Shown here: one piece after another, positions 1 through 5,562 of the stretch | Layout: each line of letters starts with the position of its first letter | Position numbering within the stretch: the stretch's first letter is position 1 | Assembly: GCA_001831055.1 (NCBI GenBank) | Contig: MIDO01000051.1 | Coordinates: forward strand, 1 to 5,946 | Direction: 5' to 3' | DNA length: 5,946 nt | Source of the DNA: Verrucomicrobia bacterium GWC2_42_7 | GTDB taxonomy: Bacteria > Verrucomicrobiota > Verrucomicrobiia > Opitutales > GWC2-42-7-A | Translations under genes and position numbers: made by a program | The notes under the pieces: model-generated | Seen by the model: the letters and a program-made list of their open reading frames with translations, nothing else | Databases searched by the model: none | What the model was told of the DNA's origin: nothing

Positions 1-202
1 AGCCGAGAATAGCGAAAGGGAGCGTAAGAAAGAAATTCATGCCCAGATTTATCATCATCAAGGCGGAAATATACGCACCCACACCATAAAACGCTGCCTG
101 CGCCAGGCTGAAAAGGCCACCGTAGCCCATCAAAAGGTTCAGCGACAGACCCAGGATCAGGTAGATCTCTATCATTATCAGAATGTGGAGTATATAGTTC
201 AT
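1..202 (-). CDS. livM: LivM-type branched-chain amino acid ABC transporter permease, N-terminal fragment
   Basis: This is the first 67 codons of the second inner-membrane permease subunit of a LivHMGF-type ABC importer; the rest lies beyond the left edge. Reading the minus strand from the ATG at 202-200 gives a hydrophobic start followed by LNLLMGYGGLFSLAQAAFYG and then VGAYISALMM. The L-N-L-L-x-G-Y-x-G-x-x-S-L-x-Q-A-x-F-x-G-x-G-A-Y pattern is the hallmark N-terminal signature of LivM. The start codon overlaps the livH stop as ATGA, the usual sign of translational coupling, and GGAAGA just upstream inside livH can serve as ribosome binding site. LivM pairs with LivH to form the channel for leucine, isoleucine and valine. 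Related paralogues carry urea or short amides, so the substrate is not certain from the fragment. The identification of the family is firm. Confidence 0.93.
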   Translation of the reverse strand, partial: MNYILHILIMIEIYLILGLSLNLLMGYGGLFSLAQAAFYGVGAYISALMMINLGMNFFLTLPFAILG

Positions 203-1074
203 GATTCTTCCAGCCGCTTTTTAGGCGTTAACAGGCCCTGCGGGCGGAAAATGAGCACGACCAGCAAAATGACGAAAGTGACCGCCGCCTGCCACTTGGA
301 GGAAGTCTGCCATACCACTAAATTCTGGATGACGCCGATTATAACGCCCCCAATAGCCGCCGCGGCGAAAATACGTATCCCACCGAAGATCATAGCTACG
401 GCGGCTATCAGCGTGACAGGCATGCCGATATAGGGGTCCAGCCCGACATCCAGCGCCGAAAGGCAGGCTGCCACGGCCGCCAGGCCTGAGCCGTAAGCGA
501 AAGCCACTATCCTGGCCTTCTTGGTCTCCAGTCCCAGCGCCTCAGCCAGCTTACCGTTGTCTGAAACCGCGCGGATCAATTGCCCGTACCGGGAAAACTT
601 CAGCAGTAAAGCGGTTAAGAGGAGCAGAGCCAGAAAAGCGACCACCTGCATTACCTGGATACGCGTCACAATGATAGAGCCGAACTCAAAGGTCTTTTCT
701 ATACCAGGGCGAAGTATCTTGGTTTCATTCCCAAAAAGCAGGGCAATAATGTTTATCACTATGGTATATATGCCCAACGAAGTAAGAATAGCGGCGGTTC
801 CCCCAGCGCTTTTTTCAGCCAGAGGCAGATAGAAGACCTGGTCTATCAGCACTCCAAGCAGCATGGCCAGCGTCAGGGAGACAATTACTCCTGGTATTAC
901 GCCCAGGCTGGTTTTAGTGAGAAAGAAGAACAGCAGGTAAGCGGCGGAGGTATACACCGCGCCATGGGCGAAATGAAAAACCTTGGTGGTATTATAAATA
1001 AGCGACAGCCCCAGGGCGGCCAGTCCGAATAGCGCCCCGGCGCAGATACCATTTACGAGAAATTGAAGAACCAT
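199..1074 (-). CDS. livH: LivH-type branched-chain amino acid ABC transporter permease
   Basis: This is the 291-residue inner-membrane permease, the normal full length for LivH. It is hydrophobic throughout, with about eight membrane segments. The N-terminal stretch around residues 8-40 (NGICAGALFGLAALGLSLIY, then FHFAHGA) is the family signature. The loop at residues 161-185 (RYGQLIRAVSDNGKLAEALG) is the conserved cytoplasmic coupling region that contacts the ATPase subunits. The C-terminal end reads FRPQGLL, again typical. The ATG at 1074 fits the family N-terminus, but no good Shine-Dalgarno sequence precedes it. The stop overlaps the livM start. No substrate-binding protein gene (livK) precedes it here; that gene may lie elsewhere or further downstream. 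The protein is known to act with LivM, LivG and LivF and a periplasmic or lipoprotein binding subunit. The substrate could be branched-chain amino acids or a related amide; the family call is secure. Confidence 0.95.
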   Translation of the reverse strand: MVLQFLVNGICAGALFGLAALGLSLIYNTTKVFHFAHGAVYTSAAYLLFFFLTKTSLGVIPGVIVSLTLAMLLGVLIDQVFYLPLAEKSAGGTAAILTSLGIYTIVINIIALLFGNETKILRPGIEKTFEFGSIIVTRIQVMQVVAFLALLLLTALLLKFSRYGQLIRAVSDNGKLAEALGLETKKARIVAFAYGSGLAAVAACLSALDVGLDPYIGMPVTLIAAVAMIFGGIRIFAAAAIGGVIIGVIQNLVVWQTSSKWQAAVTFVILLVVLIFRPQGLLTPKKRLEES

Positions 1075-1104
1075 ATTTAGAAGGAGCTACTCTGCTACGC
1101 TATA

Positions 1105-1133
1105 ATTATATTACAGATACACTGGCGGTAGTA
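1105..1133 (-). promoter_or_regulatory. Possible promoter upstream of livH
   Basis: On the minus strand a perfect TATAAT lies at 1110-1105, about 30 bases upstream of the livH ATG. Seventeen bases further upstream is TACTAC, a poor match to a -35 box, so any promoter here would probably need an activator. The TATAAT lies in the tail of the reading frame that ends at 1095, so it could be fortuitous. Confidence is low. Confidence 0.3.
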
Positions 1134-1162
1134 TCCCCAAAGTATCCTTAAACTATCCTTAA
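1130..1162 (-). repeat. Three tandem 11-bp direct repeats upstream of livH
   Basis: On the plus strand AGTATCCCCAA, AGTATCCTTAA and ACTATCCTTAA follow each other with no gap (minus strand TTAAGGATAGT, TTAAGGATACT, TTGGGGATACT). An 11-bp period places each copy on the same face of the helix, as in the binding sites of OmpR/PhoB-type response regulators. The last copy covers the position where a -35 box would lie. The repeats also fall inside the end of an open frame, so a coincidental origin is possible. Confidence 0.55.
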
Positions 1163-1306
1163 TAAGTTTTTTGGCATTATCCCAAACTTGTTCCTCATTG
1201 TCTGCCTCATAAATAGCCATGAGGCGCTCCAAGGCACCATCCGGCCCGATTTCAGTTGGCATTGCAGTGACTGGGGCCGGAGCCGCCTTGGATTCGACAG
1301 GGGAGG

Positions 1307-1328
1307 TCTCCCGCCTTTAGGCGGGAGA
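1307..1328. repeat. Perfect 9-bp hairpin with TTTA loop
   Basis: TCTCCCGCC at 1307-1315 and GGCGGGAGA at 1320-1328 are exact inverted repeats separated by TTTA. There is no T-run on either side, so it does not look like an intrinsic terminator. Its position at a frame change in the remnant around it suggests a short palindromic element of the REP or mini-insertion type. Copy number elsewhere in the genome cannot be seen from this window. Confidence 0.65.
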
Positions 1329-1530
1329 AGATCTTCTTCACTAAGTTTTGGCACAGCAGAGGAGGCCACCGTAAGCAGGGCAGGCCGTAGTTTAGAGGTA
1401 GGGACGCAACCGCGGCATTACCGACCAGAGAGAATAAGAGTGAATCTCAGACAGTAACAGGTTGCTAAGGAAGGAACATTTACACAATTATTCGCCCACT
1501 CCCCGAAATAGCCAGCTACGAAAGGTAAAC

Positions 1531-1722
1531 TTATTCCAGTAATATGCACGGGGTTCTATTGCAGTTACAAGAGCATTGGGATATTCTATTACACTCAGCC
1601 TGCATCAAACTCCGAGAACCTGTTGCGCCATCACCGCTATGGTCCTTGTAGAATCCCAAATCCAATTCTTTTTCAATATACTCACAGTCACCATCCTGCT
1701 TGACATCACTTGTTTTCTGCAT
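1531..1722 (-). CDS. Small Cys-rich peptide, candidate radical SAM-modified RiPP precursor
   Basis: This is a 63-residue peptide I do not recognise as a named family. The ATG at 1722 is preceded by AGAAAGGAG seven bases upstream, one of the best ribosome binding sites in the window, and by a near-consensus promoter, so the gene is very probably real. The first 40 residues are polar and acidic, leader-like, with one cysteine (C13) and the segment CEYIEKELDLGFYKDHSGDG. The last 20 residues hold five cysteines, C44, C50, C52, C54 and C59, in the pattern C-x5-C-x-C-x-C-x4-C, between N, R, S, Q and T residues. This leader-plus-cysteine-core layout is that of sactipeptide and ranthipeptide precursors, in which a radical SAM/SPASM enzyme joins cysteine sulfur to acceptor residues. 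Two radical SAM genes lie upstream on the same strand. A metal-binding peptide is the main alternative. No signal peptide or membrane segment is visible. Confidence 0.7.
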   Translation of the reverse strand: MQKTSDVKQDGDCEYIEKELDLGFYKDHSGDGATGSRSLMQAECNRISQCSCNCNRTPCILLE

Positions 1723-1728
1723 AACTTA

Positions 1729-1737
1729 GCTCCTTTC
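1729..1737 (-). promoter_or_regulatory. Strong ribosome binding site of the Cys-rich peptide gene
   Basis: The minus strand reads AGAAAGGAG then CTAAGTT then ATG. The spacing of seven bases is close to ideal and fixes the start of the small gene at 1722. Confidence 0.75.
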
Positions 1738-1754
1738 TAACGAATGCTTGAAAT

Positions 1755-1783
1755 ATTGTAGATGACACAGCGAACATTGTCAA
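1755..1783 (-). promoter_or_regulatory. Near-consensus sigma70 promoter for the Cys-rich peptide gene
   Basis: On the minus strand a perfect TTGACA (1783-1778) is followed after exactly 17 bases by TACAAT (1760-1755), one mismatch from consensus. Transcription would begin near 1748, giving a 5' leader of about 26 bases that contains only the ribosome binding site. This indicates that the peptide is made from its own transcript and probably in excess of the upstream enzymes, as is usual for RiPP precursors. Confidence 0.75.
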
Positions 1784-1873
1784 GGGACGCCACAGGTGCG
1801 CCAAGGAGTTGAAACAGGATGCACTCCCCGAAGAAAGAGATCCCTGATAAAAAACTTATTTATTACAGAACCC

Positions 1874-1904
1874 AAAAGTGGCCGCCTTGCAGGAAAAGGC
1901 CCAC
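1874..1904 (-). terminator. Possible intrinsic terminator after the radical SAM genes
   Basis: On the minus strand GTGG-GCCTT pairs with AAGGC-(GG)-CCAC around a seven-base loop, and the stem is followed by TTTT and then GGGTT. It lies about 200 bases past the stop of the radical SAM/SPASM gene and before the promoter of the peptide gene, a sensible place to end the upstream transcript. The bulged stem and short T-run make it a weak candidate. Nothing else convincing was found between 1784 and 2100: only short frames with no good start site. Confidence 0.35.
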
Positions 1905-2100
1905 GGCAACAACACCGTACGGACACTTCCTCCACACTAGTCGCCCTATTTACACAATAATTTTCACAAAATCCGAATCCAATTATTTTTACATGCTTTC
2001 AATCAACACCAATTTTCTCACTGCTATCCACAGACACATAACTAACACTCCACAGACAATATCCTTATTGCATAGCCGAAAAGCAAACCTACACCTTGCC

Positions 2101-3372
2101 CTATACGACATCCATTTTTTTATTCAAGATAAACTTTCCTATTTCTCTTAGAGAGTCACAATTTGATTTACCGGAAATCCTTCTGTCCGGACAATCTCCC
2201 GCGCAGTGGTACTTTGTAAAGCAGTCTTTGCACTCGTCATAGCTGAAGACATTCATTTTTCTTATATTATCGAGTTTACTCTCGTCGATTATGACTTCGT
2301 TTTTTTTAAAATCAAGGTGGCCGAAAGTAAACTCATTAGGGGCTCCATCTCTTGCGCAACAGACAATATCCCCATTCAGCTGAATAGTCCAATTCGGCAC
2401 AGCGATGGCTGTGCAAAACACAGGTCGAATTAGGTGATACTCTGTGGCTGCAGAATTAGCCACCGTAATACTCTTTTTATCGGTATATTTCAGGGCACTT
2501 AACAACTTATCTCCGAATACTTTTGCATCCGGAGCCTTTAAATGAGTGTTTTTTAGAGCCCTGCCCGACACGACTAAAGGTTCCAGGCCCAAATGTGCGT
2601 CAGGGAATTTTTGCTCAAAGAAATCCAAGACATCAGTTAAATAGGGCAGACTATAGTCAGATACAGTTACCCTTAGAGCGAAATTAAAGTTGACGCTACG
2701 GAAATATTGCGCAGTCTCATACACAAGATCAAAAGAGGGCAAACCTCCAATTAAAGGCCTATGAAAGTTTTGAATATGCGCTGGCCCATCAAAAGATAAG
2801 GAGACTTCGCTAAAGTTGTTCACCACAAACTCCCTAATCTTCTGGCCATAACAACCATTCGTTGCCATAGTAAACACACATTTGATGCCGCGCTGTGACG
2901 CAATATTATTTGCTTTATTGACAGCATAGGACAACTCTTCAAACTTATACGTAGGTTCACCCCCACCAAGGAAATGAATCATCACTTTTTTTGTATTCTC
3001 AGGTATCTCCTTAAAATAACAATTTAAGACTGCATCAATCATTGCCTCGCTCATAGACTCCGTTTTGTGTTCTTCTCCTGCGGATGCATGACAATACAAG
3101 CATCTTAAATTGCAATTATTTGTAATTGGAACGGATAATTCAGGAGTACAGCGTCGCAAATCATGCAATATTTTCTGCGGATCTATCAGCGGTCGGGATA
3201 CTATTTTCTTTAAAATCTTAGCTCTTACATCAGAAGAGCTCTCCGCCAGAAATATATTCGCATTAGTTTTACTGATTAATGCAATATAACTCCTTAAGGG
3301 GGCGTATATAATTTTTTTCTCTGTGTCTTTTTCGTAATCAATAAAATAAATCTCTTCGTTTGAAATGTTCAC
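2101..3372 (-). CDS. Radical SAM/SPASM protein, probable peptide maturase
   Basis: This is a 423-residue enzyme with the layout of peptide-modifying radical SAM/SPASM proteins. The first 75 residues include IIYAPLRSYIALISK, an N-terminal segment of the kind that precedes the core in many peptide maturases. The core starts with CNLRCLYC (C87, C91, C94), which binds the SAM-cleaving 4Fe-4S cluster, followed by GGGEP at 136-140 for SAM binding and LSFDGP near 192-197. The C-terminus carries the full SPASM pattern: C320, then GDIVCC (C338/C339), then C381-x2-C384-x5-C390-x3-C394 and C405, ligands for two auxiliary 4Fe-4S clusters. The start is GTG with AAGGAG six bases upstream. By family, such enzymes form thioether or carbon-carbon crosslinks in ribosomal peptides or act as sulfatase maturases. 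The Cys-rich peptide 380 bases downstream is the likeliest local substrate; no sulfatase or PqqD-like gene is present. Confidence 0.9.
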   Translation of the reverse strand: MNISNEEIYFIDYEKDTEKKIIYAPLRSYIALISKTNANIFLAESSSDVRAKILKKIVSRPLIDPQKILHDLRRCTPELSVPITNNCNLRCLYCHASAGEEHKTESMSEAMIDAVLNCYFKEIPENTKKVMIHFLGGGEPTYKFEELSYAVNKANNIASQRGIKCVFTMATNGCYGQKIREFVVNNFSEVSLSFDGPAHIQNFHRPLIGGLPSFDLVYETAQYFRSVNFNFALRVTVSDYSLPYLTDVLDFFEQKFPDAHLGLEPLVVSGRALKNTHLKAPDAKVFGDKLLSALKYTDKKSITVANSAATEYHLIRPVFCTAIAVPNWTIQLNGDIVCCARDGAPNEFTFGHLDFKKNEVIIDESKLDNIRKMNVFSYDECKDCFTKYHCAGDCPDRRISGKSNCDSLREIGKFILNKKMDVV

Positions 3373-3378
3373 ACTGGT

Positions 3379-3384
3379 CTCCTT
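3379..3384 (-). promoter_or_regulatory. Ribosome binding site deciding the GTG start of the SPASM gene
   Basis: AAGGAG on the minus strand lies six bases before the GTG at 3372-3370, supporting this unusual start codon over later in-frame ATGs. Confidence 0.7.
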
Positions 3385-3422
3385 GACCCAACTCGATTAC
3401 CCGCAACAGCAACATACTGATT

Positions 3423-3452
3423 ATTATAATTTTAGCATGCTTTCACGCTCAA
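3423..3452 (-). promoter_or_regulatory. Possible promoter for the radical SAM/SPASM gene
   Basis: In the gap between the two radical SAM genes the minus strand has TTGAGC (3452-3447), an 18-base spacer and a perfect TATAAT (3428-3423), about 50 bases before the GTG start. The -35 box matches four of six bases. The downstream gene could therefore be transcribed on its own as well as from further upstream. Confidence 0.45.
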
Positions 3453-3462
3453 CACTCAATCG

Positions 3463-4200
3463 CTAATCCCATCCCACAGCAGCCCAGTGCCCCAATGTGC
3501 TACGACGCTGAGTTTTCATCACATTATCGGAATAATAATGCTGCTCAATCCTTGACCGAGACAACGACATATTAAGAGCTATATGCATCTTATTTATAGC
3601 AGCAAAACTCCGCAACTGATTGAAAACACAAATTCGATGCGCTTCGCTTACTAAAAACTCGTTATTATTAATATTGTGGATTTTAATTCTTTTTACGCCC
3701 AAAGCACACAAGTCTTTAATGTCTCCCAGCATGTATTTCGCGTTTGCGCACTGAAATGTCATATTCACAACAATTTCTAAGCCGTTTTCCAATGATCTTA
3801 TAATGGAGCCCCTCACTATTTTTTCCGTACCCTTGTTTTGCTTTGTCCTCCGATAGGTGTCGTGTGTTGTTCGCCCATCATAACTAATGCCAACAGAGAT
3901 GTTATGTTTCTTTAAAACAGCAATCCTGTCGGTAGTTAAAAGCAGGCCATTCGTTGAGGTGCTCATTGGCGTTTTTCTTTCACTACAATAGTTTAATACT
4001 ATTAAAAATGCTCTCCAATTAATTAACGGCTCTCCCCCAAATATCTCTATTATATCTGGCGCAGCATCCATAACATATATCTTTTTCAGAATCTGTTTTA
4101 GACGAGATATATTAATGTTGGAACTTTTTTTGTTTTCCTCGTAGCAATAAGAGCAATTCATAAAACAATCCCGAGTAATATATATTGTATGTTTAGCCAT
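3463..4200 (-). CDS. Short radical SAM protein without SPASM domain, possibly truncated
   Basis: This 245-residue protein begins almost directly with the radical SAM core. CFMNCSYC (C12, C16, C19) binds the 4Fe-4S cluster, EIFGGEPL (52-59) is the SAM-binding motif, and STSTNG (80-85) and VGISYDG (103-109) are typical core strands. It resembles the core of peptide-modifying or sulfatase-maturing enzymes such as anSME, but those run to about 350-450 residues with a C-terminal SPASM domain. Here the protein stops after about 225 residues of core, and the 90 bases before the next gene cannot hold the missing part. The final residues, RRSTLGHWAAVGWD, look unlike a domain end. An in-frame TAA three codons upstream of the ATG makes 4200 the first possible ATG in this frame; no clear Shine-Dalgarno sequence precedes it. 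It could be a compact partner of the SPASM enzyme or a decayed gene. Confidence 0.8.
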   Translation of the reverse strand: MAKHTIYITRDCFMNCSYCYEENKKSSNINISRLKQILKKIYVMDAAPDIIEIFGGEPLINWRAFLIVLNYCSERKTPMSTSTNGLLLTTDRIAVLKKHNISVGISYDGRTTHDTYRRTKQNKGTEKIVRGSIIRSLENGLEIVVNMTFQCANAKYMLGDIKDLCALGVKRIKIHNINNNEFLVSEAHRICVFNQLRSFAAINKMHIALNMSLSRSRIEQHYYSDNVMKTQRRSTLGHWAAVGWD

Positions 4201-4255
4201 TAAGATTTAACAATCTGTTTAGTTAGGCAATTTGCTTGATGCTACTCATAATATT

Positions 4256-4261
4256 ATTATA
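4256..4261 (-). promoter_or_regulatory. Possible -10 box upstream of the short radical SAM gene
   Basis: The minus strand has TATAAT at 4261-4256 in the 100-base gap after the SLOG gene, about 55 bases before the ATG at 4200. No good -35 box lies at the right distance, although the perfect palindrome GTAAATTTAC (4272-4281) sits just upstream and might be an operator. The gap is very AT-rich, so a chance match is likely. Confidence 0.25.
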
Positions 4262-4300
4262 TCGGGCATCCGTAAATTTACATTTTAGCCGAATAGTTGC

Positions 4301-5344
4301 TTAAGTTTTGCTGTCACAACACAGGAAGGAGAGAATCACCACAGGGTCTGGCGGCAAGATAAGAAGATTGTCATTGACCCTGGGAGTCAATTTACGTGTT
4401 AGGCGGCCAGCCGCGCGCCCACTGTTGCTAATTAGACCCACTTGTGCACCAAGGGCCAGGGCAAAGCAGTATTCCAAGCCCGCAATTGCCCCCCCATTTA
4501 GCCCTAGAAGGCGAACTTCGGAAGGTTTAACACCAGAAGCAAGCAAATCTAGCCAAACCTGCACGGCTTCAGTGGCGCTGAAGAAGCGTTTGCTGTCGGT
4601 CTTCCTTAACTCGCTATATCTGGCGTCCAGGGATGCGGTATTATCTTTAGGCAATACAGGAGGGAGGTAGCCGATGGCGCGTATGCGTCCTTTGGATTTT
4701 GCCGCTAGCTCCCCTACTAAGCCGCTGATGCCCTGAACTGTGCCTCCGGAAACAATTACACCCTTAAAAAAGGAGAAGGCCTTATCAAGCAATTCCCGAT
4801 ACGGATTCATTTCAAATTCCGGAGCGCACCCGCCGGCAACTATAATAAACGGGCCACTACCTTTAATGGCCCTCGCCTTCGGAGACTTGAATCCCCTAGA
4901 GACTACCGCTTTTTCAAACCGGCCGCGCAGGGCCGCGAAAAGAAATCTGCGGGCGCACTCTATATCCTGCCTGTCCGGCATGAATTTCGCCAGGAGGGAT
5001 ACGCCATATAACGCCCGCTTAAGTTCGGTCGGCGTCTGGGTTTGCCGCACGGCCAAGGCAAAAGTTTCGAGACTTGCAACTTCCTCTTTGGACCCAAGCA
5101 CTTGCATAAACTCAGCGATGCGGTACAGCGCACGCGGCATATCGGCATCAGATAGCGCCATTTCGCGGCACTTTCGAATAGCCGCCTTGATCCTGGTAGG
5201 TGCGATAGCACGCAGCTCAACAACCTTTCCCATGATCGCCAATTGTCGTATATAGCCGCTGAGCGCATCCGGGTTTCCCGGCTCGGCATTAAAAGTTTGA
5301 CGACAGTGGTCTAGCACATCGGAGGGCTTTTTATGATCTTTCAT
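4301..5344 (-). CDS. SLOG-domain protein with helical N-terminal half (TRPM-type SLOG)
   Basis: This 347-residue soluble protein has two parts. Residues 1-150 are predicted helical, with the spacing of TPR-like or other alpha-hairpin repeats, and probably mediate protein contacts. Residues 164-335 form a Rossmann-like SLOG domain: FIIVAGGCAPEFE (166-178), then GVIVSGGTVQGISGLVGELA (195-214) with the glycine-rich nucleotide-binding loop, then RLLGLNGGAIAGLEYCFALA (278-297), ending with LILPPDPVVILSFL. This pattern resembles the prokaryotic SLOG domains related to the N-terminus of TRPM channels, which comparative genomics has linked to nucleotide-ligand sensing in conflict systems. The start at 5344 lacks a clear ribosome binding site; an in-frame TGA six codons upstream limits the N-terminus. 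The gene ends 100 bases before the short radical SAM gene and is visibly more GC-rich, so a shared function is uncertain. No effector domain (TIR, nuclease, membrane) is fused. Confidence 0.7.
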   Translation of the reverse strand: MKDHKKPSDVLDHCRQTFNAEPGNPDALSGYIRQLAIMGKVVELRAIAPTRIKAAIRKCREMALSDADMPRALYRIAEFMQVLGSKEEVASLETFALAVRQTQTPTELKRALYGVSLLAKFMPDRQDIECARRFLFAALRGRFEKAVVSRGFKSPKARAIKGSGPFIIVAGGCAPEFEMNPYRELLDKAFSFFKGVIVSGGTVQGISGLVGELAAKSKGRIRAIGYLPPVLPKDNTASLDARYSELRKTDSKRFFSATEAVQVWLDLLASGVKPSEVRLLGLNGGAIAGLEYCFALALGAQVGLISNSGRAAGRLTRKLTPRVNDNLLILPPDPVVILSFLCCDSKT

Positions 5345-5402
5345 AATCCATATTTTTAATCATACGGCAGTGCATATTAAGCGAATCGTTGATAAATGCG
5401 GA

Positions 5403-5466
5403 TTCCGGTCATGCCGAGGGCTGTCTCGGGCTGAAGGCGAGGGGCAGTTCGGTCCATGCCGAGGCC
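5403..5466. repeat. Repeated motif in the IS21 subterminal region
   Basis: TTCCGGTCATGCCGAGGG (5403-5420) and GTTCGGTCCATGCCGAGGCC (5447-5466) are imperfect copies 44 bases apart. IS21-family ends are known to carry several such internal copies that serve as IstA transposase binding sites. This supports placing the IS boundary outside 5403. Confidence 0.6.
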
Positions 5467-5562
5467 CATCGGAGCGAAGCGACGCTGAGCTCTCTGTAGT
5501 TTAGTCTTTTTTCCTCTTCATCTTCAATTCTTCTTTATCCTCGTGAACTGACTTTCATCCGT

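Larger units (their letters stand above)
1095..1417 (-). pseudogene. Remnant of an unidentified gene upstream of livH, broken at a hairpin
   Basis: Two protein-like stretches on the minus strand lie in different frames and meet at a 22-bp palindrome. The upstream one (1417 to about 1329) reads LRPALLTVASSAVPKLSEED. The downstream one (about 1307 to 1095) has an Ala/Pro linker, ESKAAPAPVTAMP, then an acidic amphipathic segment, GALERLMAIYEADNEEQVWD followed by NAKKLIKDSLRIL. The second stretch ends at TAG 1097-1095, only 20 bases before livH, as an operon partner would. Neither has a convincing start with a ribosome binding site. An ATG at 1262 would give a 55-residue product, without a Shine-Dalgarno sequence. 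I do not recognise the family. The reading as one gene split by a small palindromic insertion is inference; two unrelated chance frames are the alternative. Confidence 0.35.

Noticed and set aside
1272..1305. GGGGCCGG...GGATTCGACAGGGG resembles the 5' end of tmRNA
   Set aside because: No tag reading frame ending in ALAA, no matching CGGCCCC acceptor strand and no TPsiC-like 3' end ending in CCA within the next 400 bases.
1188..1457. Plus-strand 89-codon open frame
   Set aside because: No ribosome binding site, and the minus-strand frames over the same DNA look more protein-like.
1505..1530. Possible terminator after the Cys-rich peptide gene
   Set aside because: The only inverted repeat, TAGC-TG-GCTA, has a 4-bp stem with a two-base loop and no T-run.
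1819..2151. Plus-strand 110-codon open frame with AAGGAG ten bases upstream of its ATG
   Set aside because: Composition is not protein-like (runs of H, T, I, Y from AT-rich DNA), it overlaps the end of the radical SAM/SPASM gene antisense, and spacing to the Shine-Dalgarno-like word is long.
3434..3441. Palindrome AGCATGCT between the two radical SAM genes
   Set aside because: Only 8 bp, no loop or T-run; too short to call an operator or terminator.
4740..5255. Plus-strand 171-codon open frame
   Set aside because: Antisense shadow of the SLOG gene, with no recognisable domain.
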